Positions 1-8,322 of a stretch of DNA of 64,000 nt are shown here, one piece after another. The notes below the pieces were generated by a model. That model made no database searches and was not told where the DNA came from. It saw only the letters and a program-made list of their open reading frames with translations. A program made the translations under genes and the position numbers. The DNA comes from Corynebacterium atrinae (GTDB lineage Bacteria > Actinomycetota > Actinomycetes > Mycobacteriales > Mycobacteriaceae), in the NCBI RefSeq assembly GCF_030408455.1, contig NZ_CP046977.1, forward strand, positions 434,001 through 498,000. Direction: 5' to 3'. The first letter of the stretch is position 1, and every line of letters begins with the position of its first letter.

Positions 1-284
1 CTGATGTCCCGCAGAAGGACGTCGTGGCTTACCTCTTCAACGAGCTGGCCCCGAAGTTTGAGAACCGTGAGGGTGGCTACACCCGCATCATCAAGCTTGA
101 GAACCGCTCCGGCGACAACGCCCCGATGTCTCAGATCTCCCTCGTTCTCGAGGAGACCGTGAGCAGCGAGGCTTCCCGTGCCACCCGCGCAGCCGCTTCC
201 AAGCAGGCTGCTGAGGAGGAGGCTCCCGTCGAGGAGACCACCACCGAAGAGGTCACCGAAGAGGCTGAGGTCGAGGAGAAGTAA
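1..284 (+). CDS. rplQ: 50S ribosomal protein L17, C-terminal part (5' end outside window)
   Basis: Reading frame open from the left edge (codons in phase from base 3) to TAA at 282-284. The visible 93 residues contain the L17 signature region [21 protein letters not shown] followed by [14 protein letters not shown], which belongs to the conserved ribosomal core, and then an acidic Glu/Thr-rich tail (roughly the last 30 residues) of the kind seen in actinobacterial L17. L17 is a large-subunit protein located near the exit tunnel, usually the last gene of the rpsM-rpsK-rpsD-rpoA-rplQ operon. A strong hairpin follows directly, consistent with the operon end. The start codon lies outside the window. 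Confidence 0.96.
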   Translation, partial: DVPQKDVVAYLFNELAPKFENREGGYTRIIKLENRSGDNAPMSQISLVLEETVSSEASRATRAAASKQAAEEEAPVEETTTEEVTEEAEVEEK

Positions 285-300
285 TTCCCTCGCTCTGAGC

Positions 301-338
301 AGCGCCCTTTCCGCCCCGGCGGGAGGGGCGCTTTTCAC
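301..338 (+). terminator. Rho-independent terminator after rplQ
   Basis: GC-rich inverted repeat (AGCGCCC ... GGGGCGCT with further pairing inside), followed by TTTT at 332-335, beginning 16 bases after the rplQ stop. It should end the ribosomal protein operon. Confidence 0.8.
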
Positions 339-414
339 ATCTTCTGGCAAGCGTCCTTGGCCGGGGTAGGATGGAAAGCGCCAGGTTAGAACCCAAAAAT
401 CTAGGAAGGCCGTC

Positions 415-624
415 ATGAAAACCAACGAATCCGGCGTCGATCGCGGCATCCGCGCCGCCCTTGCCGTCGTCGCTCTCATACTCGCGTTCACCGTCTTGAA
501 GCCCAGTTCTTTCCTTGGGATTCTCCTAATTATTGTGGCCATTATCCTGGGCGCTACCGCCGCTGTCGGTTTCTGCCCGCTCTACCGGGTCTTCGGTATC
601 AGCACCTGTAAAACCAACCGCTAG
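415..624 (+). CDS. DUF2892 (YgaP-like transmembrane domain) small membrane protein
   Basis: A 69-residue protein with two hydrophobic helices (about residues 11-28 and 30-50) and the family-typical end GFCPLYRVFGISTCK, with two cysteines. This matches the DUF2892 domain also found fused to rhodanese in YgaP. Its function in isolation is unknown; the paired cysteines suggest a sulfur or redox role but this is inference. The ATG is preceded by AGGAAGG at a good distance. It stands between the rplQ terminator and truA and may share a transcript with truA. Confidence 0.75.
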   Translation: MKTNESGVDRGIRAALAVVALILAFTVLKPSSFLGILLIIVAIILGATAAVGFCPLYRVFGISTCKTNR

Positions 625-651
625 TCCGGGGGCGGTATCCTCTTGATCACC

Positions 652-1512
652 ATGGATACCGCCACGACTCGCCTGCGCTTCGACCTCGCCTACGACGGCA
701 CCGACTTCCACGGCTGGGCCCGGCAGCAGCCACAGAATGGCGCTGAGCTTCGCACGGTCCAGGGGGTGGTGGAGGATGCGCTGTCGCGCATCTTGCGTAT
801 CGACGCCGCCCTCACCGTCGCTGGTCGCACCGATGCGGGTGTCCACGCTGCCGGGCAGGTAGCCCACCTTGATGTGCCCCTGAGCAGCCTTGATCAGCGT
901 TCCATTGACGGTGACCCGGCCCGTCTCGTGCGCCGCTTGGGGCGAATGCTGCCGGAGGATGTCCGGGTGCACGGGTGTCAGTTTGCCCCCGAGGGATTTG
1001 ATGCCCGTTTTTCCGCTCTTCGTCGGCACTATGTTTATCGGGTCACCACCCATCCGCGGGGGGCATTGCCCACGCGCTCGCGAGACACCGCCGTGTGGCC
1101 AAAGGGCGTGAACCTAGACACCATGCAGGACACGGCAGATTTCCTCGTGGGCCTGCACGACTTCGCCGCCTTTTGCAAAGCCAAGCCCCACGCGACGACC
1201 GTGCGTGACTTACAAGAGTTCACCTGGCGCGATGTCTCCACCTCGTGGGAGCCGCAGCTCTATGAAGCGCACGTCACGGCAGACGCCTTTTGTTGGTCGA
1301 TGGTGCGCTCACTGGTGGGCACGTGCTTGGCGGTGGGGGAGGGGCGTAGAGAAGCAGCTTTTGCCAGCGAATTGCTGGCCGAGTCCGCTCGTTCCTCCCG
1401 GGTGCCGGTGGCGGCGGCGAAGGGGCTGAGCCTGGTGGGAGTTGACTACCCGGATGACGCCGAGCTGGCGGCGCGGGCGGCGGTGACCCGGGATCGTCGC
1501 AAAGCTCTCTGA
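652..1512 (+). CDS. truA: tRNA pseudouridine(38-40) synthase TruA
   Basis: 286 residues. It converts U38-U40 of the tRNA anticodon stem-loop to pseudouridine. The family signature is intact: N-terminal RLRFDLAYDGTDFHGWARQQ, and AGRTDAGVHAAGQV with the catalytic aspartate at about residue 61, then FCKAKPHATT and WSMVRSLVG near the C-terminus. I chose ATG 652; an in-frame TTG at 643 would add MIT. The position just after rplQ is the classic rpoA-rplQ-truA neighbourhood of actinobacteria. Confidence 0.96.
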   Translation: MDTATTRLRFDLAYDGTDFHGWARQQPQNGAELRTVQGVVEDALSRILRIDAALTVAGRTDAGVHAAGQVAHLDVPLSSLDQRSIDGDPARLVRRLGRMLPEDVRVHGCQFAPEGFDARFSALRRHYVYRVTTHPRGALPTRSRDTAVWPKGVNLDTMQDTADFLVGLHDFAAFCKAKPHATTVRDLQEFTWRDVSTSWEPQLYEAHVTADAFCWSMVRSLVGTCLAVGEGRREAAFASELLAESARSSRVPVAAAKGLSLVGVDYPDDAELAARAAVTRDRRKAL

Positions 1513-1610
1513 CAGGCGAGCCAGATAGGTGATGTCGGGTCCGTTCGTTACACTTTGTTGTGTCATATGGCCGAAGCCATGCCTAACCCAGGGAGCAAAG
1601 GCGGTCGAGG

Positions 1611-3860
1611 GTGGAGCTGTACCAGGTGGTACTCATCGCGTTCGTGTTTTACACGGCGCCGGGTGCCCTGCTGGGCTGGGTTTCCGGACTCAAGCTGCCA
1701 TGGGCGCTGGCTTCCTCCGTGCCGGTCACCTTCGGCACCATCGGCCTGGCGGCGTGGATGCTCGGCCAGTGGGACAAACGGTTTGATGTTGGTTCCTACT
1801 TCTTGGTCTTCCTTGGCTTTATTGCCTTAGCGGTCCTGTGGCGCGTGGGTTTCCTCCTCGTCCAACGCCGCACGCGGGATGCAGACGTGTCTGTGAAGCA
1901 GCGCTTGCTCATCTCCAGCCGTGAAGGGGGCATCCTCGACCCCCGATGGATCCTGCCGGCTGCGGGTGCATTGACGGGCATGTACCTGTTCTTCCGGCGC
2001 GGCTTCGACTTCTTCGATGAGGTGCCTCACCAGCTGGAGAACATTCCGCAGGGCTGGGATGTGCACTGGCACGGGGCGATGATCCGCTGGATCATGAATG
2101 ACGGGATAGCCGACCCCACTCGCATGGGCGAGTTGCGCAACTTGGAAACCGGGGCCAATCTCTATTACCCCTCGGGGTGGCACGCGGGAGCGGCGCTGGC
2201 CGGCGAGCTGGCTAACCTCACTCCAATCGCAGCGCTGAACGTAGCCAACGTCATCATTCCGGGTATTCTCCTGCCGCTGTCGGTGGCAATGATCGCGTGG
2301 AAGATGGTGGGCAACCGCGGCCTCACGGCGCAGCTCGGCGCGGGCCTGGGCGCCGTCGGCGTGTTCGCCTCCCCGGTCCTGTATTGGATTGGTACCTACG
2401 TCGGCGCGTGGCCCTATCTGGCGGCTGTGGTTGCCTCCGGTATCGTCCTCGCCCTATTCATGCACGTCCCCTACCGGCCCCAGGCGGCGTTCGCGGCCGC
2501 CCTGGCGCTCGGCGGCATGGTTCAGATGCACCCGGCGGCTGTCACCATCGTCATCGTGGGCCTCGCGCTATGGTGGCTGCTCTACCTCGTGTGGGTGCCT
2601 TCCCGCCGCATGGAAACAGCGCTCGGGCGCGTACTTATCCGTCTGAAGGATATTGGTTGGCTGGCGCTGGCCGGGGGCGTTGGCACGGTCGTGCTGTTGC
2701 CGCAGTTGCTATCGGGCTCGGATTCTACGGAGGAAGTGGCTGCCTTCACCGCGACGGAGAATGTCACCCGGGGCGAATCCTGGGTCCGCTCGTTCCTCAT
2801 GCAGACTCGACACACGGACATGTTCCCCGATTTTGATGTCCGGACGTTGCTCATCGCAGCCGGCATCGGTGCCGTGGTCTTGGTGTTCTGGCGCCGTAAC
2901 TTCTGGGCCCCCGTCTTCTATGTGCTCTCGGTGTGGATGACCGCCAACGCACTCATGCCCTTCGGCGAGCCCTGGGGCGACTGGCTCGGAACAATCGGCA
3001 ATCTCCACTACGCCACGCCTCACCGCCTGGTCATGCCGGTGGCCATGTTCACTTTCGCAGCGGCAGGCATTGGCATCGCTGCGGTGATCCGCCTTATCAC
3101 TTTGGGTCCGGTGAAAAAGTTCGCCCTCGGCTCGACCATCGCCTCGATCGTCCTAGGTATTGGCGCCGGAGCCGGAACCATCGCCTGGGCCACCACCGAC
3201 CGGGCGATGGACGGCGCCGCTTGGGCCGCGCAGGCCCCGCGCCTAGATCAGCGCATGGTCTCGGACGTCGATCTGCGCGCCTTTGATTGGCTGGCCCAGC
3301 AACCCCACGCCTACGACGGTTTCATCATGGGCGAGCCCGCAGACGGCCACGGTTGGATGTACGCCTACAACTCACTCCCCTCGCTCAACCGCCACTACCA
3401 GTGGCCCGATGCCGCACCGGATTCGGATACGTCGATGGCGTTTTGGCACGGCAACCTTCTCGGGGTGGGCAACCACAATGACCCGGACCAGACCAACGAC
3501 GTTGACACCGCCGCGAAGAACCTGGGCCTCACGTACTACTTCATCTCTCCGGGGAGTTTCTGGGACTTCCAGGTTCCCAACCTCGACCTCATTGAGGGCC
3601 TCTGGCACGCTCCCGGTGTGACACCCGTCTACCACGACGAGAACGTGTTCATCTTCGCCGTCAATCAAGCCTTCACCGATGAGCAGCTCACCCAGATGCG
3701 TCAGCCGGGCAACTCCCCGTGGCAGCTTCCCCCGCTGAAAATGGATGAAAACGGCAATCCCATTTTCCACCGCCCGACCAAGCCCGATCTCGGCGGCGAC
3801 AACCCGGTGGAGGTACCCGGCGGGGCCCCTCCGGTTGAGATTCCTGCCACCCGCCCTTAA
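1611..3860 (+). CDS. Large polytopic membrane protein, DUF6541-like
   Basis: 749 residues, GTG start. The first ~520 residues hold many hydrophobic helices (a first cluster at 1-80, then repeated helices to about 520); the last ~220 residues are a soluble, probably extracytoplasmic domain (QRMVSDVDLRAFDWLAQQP ... DGHGWMYAYNSLPSLNRHYQWP) ending in a Pro-rich tail. An acidic loop RRGFDFFDEVPHQLENIPQGWDVHWHG lies after the third or fourth helix. This plan resembles GT-C type membrane glycosyltransferases of corynebacterial envelope biosynthesis, but no catalytic assignment can be made. The location between truA and ESX-4 is typical. Function unknown. Confidence 0.8.
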   Translation: MELYQVVLIAFVFYTAPGALLGWVSGLKLPWALASSVPVTFGTIGLAAWMLGQWDKRFDVGSYFLVFLGFIALAVLWRVGFLLVQRRTRDADVSVKQRLLISSREGGILDPRWILPAAGALTGMYLFFRRGFDFFDEVPHQLENIPQGWDVHWHGAMIRWIMNDGIADPTRMGELRNLETGANLYYPSGWHAGAALAGELANLTPIAALNVANVIIPGILLPLSVAMIAWKMVGNRGLTAQLGAGLGAVGVFASPVLYWIGTYVGAWPYLAAVVASGIVLALFMHVPYRPQAAFAAALALGGMVQMHPAAVTIVIVGLALWWLLYLVWVPSRRMETALGRVLIRLKDIGWLALAGGVGTVVLLPQLLSGSDSTEEVAAFTATENVTRGESWVRSFLMQTRHTDMFPDFDVRTLLIAAGIGAVVLVFWRRNFWAPVFYVLSVWMTANALMPFGEPWGDWLGTIGNLHYATPHRLVMPVAMFTFAAAGIGIAAVIRLITLGPVKKFALGSTIASIVLGIGAGAGTIAWATTDRAMDGAAWAAQAPRLDQRMVSDVDLRAFDWLAQQPHAYDGFIMGEPADGHGWMYAYNSLPSLNRHYQWPDAAPDSDTSMAFWHGNLLGVGNHNDPDQTNDVDTAAKNLGLTYYFISPGSFWDFQVPNLDLIEGLWHAPGVTPVYHDENVFIFAVNQAFTDEQLTQMRQPGNSPWQLPPLKMDENGNPIFHRPTKPDLGGDNPVEVPGGAPPVEIPATRP

Positions 3861-3908
3861 GCTTCGCCCTGAGAGGATCCGGGGGGATCCATCGAGGGGG
3901 AAATTGGC

Positions 3909-5138
3909 GTGAAGACGCATGTCGTGCCCACCACCCGGGCGCAAGTTTCCGGGCATAAGTTCCTGCAGCGCCGCGTCGAGCACGGGCTGGTGCTGGGCGA
4001 TATCCGGATGATCCACGATCCGCTGGGGTCGCGTCGCCGCGCCCTCATGTTCGGGTTCGTGGCGGTGGTGCTCGTCAGCGTGGGGGCGGGCCTGCTCGCC
4101 TGGTTGCGGCCCGCCGCCGATCCGGGTGAGGCTCCGATCCTCCAAACCGCCGACGGCGCGCTATTCGTGCGGGTCGATGACACGGTCCATTCCGTGGCCA
4201 ATCTCGCCTCCGCGCGGCTCATTGCGGGCACCCCGGCGGAGCCGGCCCGCGTCGGCGCGCAGATCCTTGCCTCCTACGATCGCGGCGCGCCCCTGGGGAT
4301 CCACCCTGCCCCGCTCCTGCTTGCCGACGCCCCCGCGTCCCCAACCTGGGCCGCCTGCGCTGGCCCATCGGGGATCGACGTCCTCGCCGGAGTCGAGACC
4401 TCGCCGCTCGGCGGCCACCGCGCAGTGCTGGCCATCGGAGTGGGCAAAGAGTGGTTGCTGACAAACGACGGACGGGCCGAGCTGCCCCATCCTGACAGTC
4501 CGGACGGCAGGGTCATGCGCCGTGCCCTGGGCATCACTGCGGACACCCCGCGGTGGGAGCCAGAGGCGTTGGTCCTGGGGGCTGTCTCCGAGCTCACCCC
4601 GCTGCGCCTGCCGTCCCCGCTTCCCGATGCCGTCCTTACCGCCGAGCACCAAACCTGGGCGCGCTTCGGCGACTCGATCACACCCCTGACTGATGCCCAA
4701 GCCCGGATCTTGCGGGACATGGGTATCCCAGCCACCTCCGAGTCTCGCAGCAGCCTGGGCGACTTCGCGGACGCCCCGGTCATCGAGGGCCTGCCGAGCA
4801 TCGCCCCGGTCTGGGTCGATCCCTTGGACGTGGAGGTGTGTGCTGCGGACGATGGGCAAGTCCACACCCGTCTCGCCAGCGACGACGGCGGAGTCGCGCT
4901 TTCGGGGGAGGGTATCGCTGATCGCTACTTTGGCACCGTTGGCGCAGCCATCGCCGTCGATTCCGGCCACGGCTTCCACGTCGTTGATGCCACAGGACTC
5001 CGGCACCCTGTTCCAGATGCGGCGACGTTGCTGGCCCTCGGGTTGCCGGAACCCAGCCCCGCCCCCTGGGCCATCCTCCGGTTGCTTCCCCAGGGCCCGG
5101 ACCTCGACCACAGTACCGCCCTCACCGCGACGTACTAG
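3909..5138 (+). CDS. eccB4: ESX-4 type VII secretion core component EccB
   Basis: 409 residues, GTG start (the plus-strand pattern GGGGGAAATTGGC lies upstream). The N-terminus carries the EccB signature TTRAQVSGHKFLQRRVEHGLV, then one transmembrane helix (about 45-66) and a large periplasmic domain with the Gly/Ala/Pro repeats of the EccB R-domains. EccB is part of the ESX inner-membrane complex and reaches into the periplasm. Orthologous to mycobacterial Rv3450c by signature and context. It is somewhat shorter than mycobacterial EccB proteins. It is transcribed away from truA and faces mycP/eccD, with one small membrane gene in between. Confidence 0.93.
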   Translation: MKTHVVPTTRAQVSGHKFLQRRVEHGLVLGDIRMIHDPLGSRRRALMFGFVAVVLVSVGAGLLAWLRPAADPGEAPILQTADGALFVRVDDTVHSVANLASARLIAGTPAEPARVGAQILASYDRGAPLGIHPAPLLLADAPASPTWAACAGPSGIDVLAGVETSPLGGHRAVLAIGVGKEWLLTNDGRAELPHPDSPDGRVMRRALGITADTPRWEPEALVLGAVSELTPLRLPSPLPDAVLTAEHQTWARFGDSITPLTDAQARILRDMGIPATSESRSSLGDFADAPVIEGLPSIAPVWVDPLDVEVCAADDGQVHTRLASDDGGVALSGEGIADRYFGTVGAAIAVDSGHGFHVVDATGLRHPVPDAATLLALGLPEPSPAPWAILRLLPQGPDLDHSTALTATY

Positions 5139-5176
5139 TAGGGGAACTCTCAGGACAGATTGTCCGTTTACTTAGT

Positions 5177-5605
5177 ATGGCAACAATGCGAGAGATGGTG
5201 TCCGAGCGAGTGGAGAAGCTCTCCGCCACCCATGCCCGAACCAAAGAGGGTAAATACGGCTACCTCGTTCGCCCCCTGACGCTGGTGCTGGGCTGGACGA
5301 TCCTCATCATCGGCCTCATCACCATCCCCCTACCGGGGCAGGGCTGGCTGACCACCTTCGTCGGCGTGGGCATCCTCTCCTTGGAACAGAAGTGGGCCCA
5401 CAACCTACTGAGCAAGGGCGTGCACCTCTATGATCGCTTCTTCGCCTGGTTCCACCGGCAATCCTCCACGACGCGGGTGAGCTTGGTGGTCGCACTCATC
5501 GTCGTCATCTGGGTCGTATTCATCACCTTGTTCATGATCGCCTGGTCCAACGGCATGATTAACATCGCCGACTCCTTTATGGCGGAGATTGGCTATGGCC
5601 GCTGA
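5177..5605 (+). CDS. TIGR02611 (PGPGW) family membrane protein
   Basis: 142 residues with two long hydrophobic segments (about 34-70 and 95-125) and the conserved TIPLPGQGWLTTFVGVGILSLEQKWA block of the actinobacterial TIGR02611 / PGPGW membrane family. Function unknown. It begins 38 bp after eccB and could be cotranscribed with it. The hairpin at 5632-5683 then separates it from the convergent mycP gene. Confidence 0.82.
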   Translation: MATMREMVSERVEKLSATHARTKEGKYGYLVRPLTLVLGWTILIIGLITIPLPGQGWLTTFVGVGILSLEQKWAHNLLSKGVHLYDRFFAWFHRQSSTTRVSLVVALIVVIWVVFITLFMIAWSNGMINIADSFMAEIGYGR

Positions 5606-5631
5606 TCGGTCTAGCCAAAACTGCGATATGA

Positions 5632-5683
5632 GTAGACCCGTTAATCGAGTAGCCAGAACGTGCTTCTCGATTAATGGGTCAAC
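5632..5683. terminator. Bidirectional hairpin between convergent genes
   Basis: GACCCGTTAATCGAG at 5635-5649 pairs with CTCGATTAATGGGTC at 5666-5680 (14 of 15 positions), and AGT/ACT outside extend the stem. The loop is 16 nt. It lies between the TIGR02611 gene and the end of mycP, whose stop codon is inside the right arm. It may terminate both transcripts, although no clear T-tract is present. Confidence 0.6.
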
Positions 5684-6788
5684 TCGAATTGCCATTGTGG
5701 AGCCGTCGGACGATCAGTCCTATGAGTAACAGGCCAGCCACCACGCTGAGCACCGACAGAGCTCGCTCTCGCGCCGGGATCTCGCGCGGGGCAGGGTCCT
5801 TGACCACGAAATCACGCGCGGCCGTTAGCAGGGGAGGGCCCGCTAAGTAGGTGAGCACCCGGTGGGGGTCCACCACTCCGAGTCCGGGTTCAGCCGCGTG
5901 CCAGAGCCGATCCCGGATGTCGGCGGCCGAGTCGTCGGGGTACCTCTCGCGCAGAAGTGCGGCGGCCCCGCTGACCACCGGGGCGGCGAAGCTGGTGCCT
6001 TCGAAAGCGGAGGTCTGCCCGTTCCCGGTCGTCATTCCCGAGGCGCGACCTTCTCCACTCGGTGACAGGCCGGCGGCAACGATGCCTGGGGCGCTGAGCT
6101 CACCGGGGAGGGAATACTCGGCTGATGAATGCGGCTCGTGGGAGTGGGTGGCAGCAACGGCCAGCACGGTCGGGGAGTGTGCGGGGTAGACCACTGAGCC
6201 CGGGTGGCAGTTGCCGCCTGAGTTGCCGGCCGCGGCGACGACGATGACTCCTGCGGACTCGGCGTGATGGAGGGCCTCGTCGAGGACGCGGGCGTCGATA
6301 AGCGGTGCCTGATGGGCGGGGACGCAGGAGACGACGGAGACGTTGATGACGCGGGCGCCGGAGTCGACCGCCCGGGTGATCGCTTCGGCGAGGCCTGCGA
6401 GCGTTCCCGAGGTATCGGCGCGATCGGTGCGGTAGTGCGCACTGGACTGGCGGATACTGAGGATGCGCGCGCCGGGGGCGATATCGCGCACGATGCCAGC
6501 GACGATGGTGCCGTGCCCGTCGCAATCGAAATGGGGATCGGGCGTGGCGCGTGCGACGAGGTCGGCGACGGCTTCAACCTCGCCGAGCTCGGGGTGGGCT
6601 GCTACGCCCGTGTCGATAATCGCGACGGCGACGCCTTCCCCCGTGGCAATGCGGTGAGTGGCGGGGCGGGGCGTTGGCTCGGCGTCGGCGGCCGCGATGG
6701 GAACGGCACAGGGGGACGAGGGCTCTTGGGCCTCAGCGACGGCCGGGGTAGAAAGCGCCAAGAGAAAGAGGGCGAAAGCTAGCCTCAT
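5679..6788 (-). CDS. mycP4: Mycosin, subtilisin-like serine protease of ESX-4
   Basis: 369 residues. Signal peptide at 1-21 (MRLAFALFLLALSTPAVAEA), S8 peptidase domain with the complete triad: Asp59 in AIIDTGVAAHPE, His92 in DGHGTIVAGI, Ser266 in EGTSFAAPVVSGAAAL, and oxyanion Asn189 in AAGNSGG. A C-terminal helix (about 343-360) followed by RRLH anchors it to the membrane. Mycosins are ESX core components needed for a stable, active secretion complex. The start at 6788 overlaps the eccD stop by ATGA. A longer reading frame upstream would run inside eccD and lose the signal peptide. Confidence 0.94.
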   Translation of the reverse strand: MRLAFALFLLALSTPAVAEAQEPSSPCAVPIAAADAEPTPRPATHRIATGEGVAVAIIDTGVAAHPELGEVEAVADLVARATPDPHFDCDGHGTIVAGIVRDIAPGARILSIRQSSAHYRTDRADTSGTLAGLAEAITRAVDSGARVINVSVVSCVPAHQAPLIDARVLDEALHHAESAGVIVVAAAGNSGGNCHPGSVVYPAHSPTVLAVAATHSHEPHSSAEYSLPGELSAPGIVAAGLSPSGEGRASGMTTGNGQTSAFEGTSFAAPVVSGAAALLRERYPDDSAADIRDRLWHAAEPGLGVVDPHRVLTYLAGPPLLTAARDFVVKDPAPREIPARERALSVLSVVAGLLLIGLIVRRLHNGNSS

Positions 6789-8086
6789 CCCAGCCCCCTG
6801 ATCAGGAGGAATAGCCCTGCTAGATGGGCGGCCAGCGGAAGTGAAGCGGCTACGGCGAGCGATTCGGCGCGCTCCCACCACACCACGGTCGTCGGCTCCA
6901 GCTCGGAGACCTTGGCGGCCCACAGCGGTGCGCTTAACGCCGCCGCGACGAGGCCGAGAGCGATGGCAATCTGCAGCGGGTAGCTGCTAACCGCCAAACA
7001 AGCGCCGACCAGCGCCGCTAGCCCAACGCTCAGCCAGGCCCAGACCGCCGCGGCCTGGTGGTGACGCCCGGCGTGGAGAATCGTGGCTCCCGCTGAGGCG
7101 ACGCATAAGCCGAGAACGAAGCCCCCGCCCTGGTTGCCGAGGTATAGCAACGCCGGTACCACGCCCATCGCGGTGCCGATCGCCAGACCCTCGTGAATAC
7201 GCAGAGCACGGACGGCACGCAGGTTGACGTCTGGCTGCACGGAATCCGCGATCTGAAGGTCTTGGCCGGCTGTGGGCAGGCGGGGAATTTTCAGCCCCGC
7301 GGTGCGGACCGCAAGGCCGGGAATAAGAGCCATCCCAAGGATGCCGCTGGCCGCGACGAAAGCTGCGGGGGCATCGGGGGAGGGCAGGTATGCGGCTGAG
7401 GCGGCGATGCATGCCATCGCAACCAGGGCAAGGAGCACGGCGGCCACCCGGGGACCAGGACCGCCGATGAAGGTGGTGAGCAGCAAGGTGAGCACCAACG
7501 CCCCTCCTGCGGCAAATGCCTGCCAACTCAAGGTGGCGTAGTCAAAGGGGTCAGCGGAAGTCTCCCCGACGAAAGCCGCGGCAGCAGCCGTCGCGAATCC
7601 GATGGCGACCAGGGACAATGCCGCTGAATTTCGTCGCCACAACAGCATGACCAACGCCAGGACGGCTGCGGCCGCCAGGGCATGAGATACCGGCTGCCCT
7701 TGGGATACCAGAACCGCTGCGCCGAGGCATCCGGCCACGGTCCCCGCAATCGCCGTGCCTTCCGCACGAGGGCCGGAGGTAGTGGCGGCAAGCGACTCGG
7801 CGGCGTCACGGATCACCGGGGCTGGTATCTCGTGGCGCGGGCTCAATACCACCACCGAACCATGATCCAGCGAGGTCTGATGCAGGGGAATCGCCGGGTC
7901 GAGGGGCAATCCAGCGGCGGTGGTCGCCAGCCACGGCCGGGAGATCCGCGGGGCGCCGCACAAGGAGACGATCTCTGGGATGAGATCTGCTAACGCGGAA
8001 CCGGCGGGCAAGGCCAGGTCTGCTTCCCGCCGGTAAGCCCCGACCTGGAAACGGACGGTCAGGCGAAGAATATGGTCGACGCTCAC
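6785..8086 (-). CDS. eccD4: ESX-4 type VII secretion membrane channel component EccD
   Basis: 433 residues. The N-terminal ~85 residues match the ubiquitin-like EccD domain (LRLTVRFQVGAYRREADLALPAG ... VVVLSPRHE). The rest is almost entirely hydrophobic, with about eleven predicted helices, as in EccD. EccD dimers build the membrane vestibule of the ESX complex. I chose GTG 8086, preceded by GGGGGA; an ATG at 8176 would add a basic, unlikely extension. It forms an operon with mycP (ATGA overlap) and is divergent from eccC. The 236-bp interval 8087-8322 should hold both promoters. Confidence 0.93.
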   Translation of the reverse strand: MSVDHILRLTVRFQVGAYRREADLALPAGSALADLIPEIVSLCGAPRISRPWLATTAAGLPLDPAIPLHQTSLDHGSVVVLSPRHEIPAPVIRDAAESLAATTSGPRAEGTAIAGTVAGCLGAAVLVSQGQPVSHALAAAAVLALVMLLWRRNSAALSLVAIGFATAAAAAFVGETSADPFDYATLSWQAFAAGGALVLTLLLTTFIGGPGPRVAAVLLALVAMACIAASAAYLPSPDAPAAFVAASGILGMALIPGLAVRTAGLKIPRLPTAGQDLQIADSVQPDVNLRAVRALRIHEGLAIGTAMGVVPALLYLGNQGGGFVLGLCVASAGATILHAGRHHQAAAVWAWLSVGLAALVGACLAVSSYPLQIAIALGLVAAALSAPLWAAKVSELEPTTVVWWERAESLAVAASLPLAAHLAGLFLLIRGLG

Positions 8087-8322
8087 AAAGCATTCCCCCG
8101 GATGGCTGCTAGATGACAGTGCGAGCCGCGGTACGAGCACACCCCCGTGTGCCCCGCGGCGTCGCCTCATCATCACTCAAGCTGCCAGGGCTGTCCACCG
8201 CTGGCACTCGTCCTGCGAGTTTGGGCCGTGTGTTTTAGGATCAGCCTTGCTATTCCGCGCGAGGCGGCGACTGTTCCTGGTTGGGGTGACCGGGGGCCTC
8301 GGGCGGTAGAGGGGGATGAATA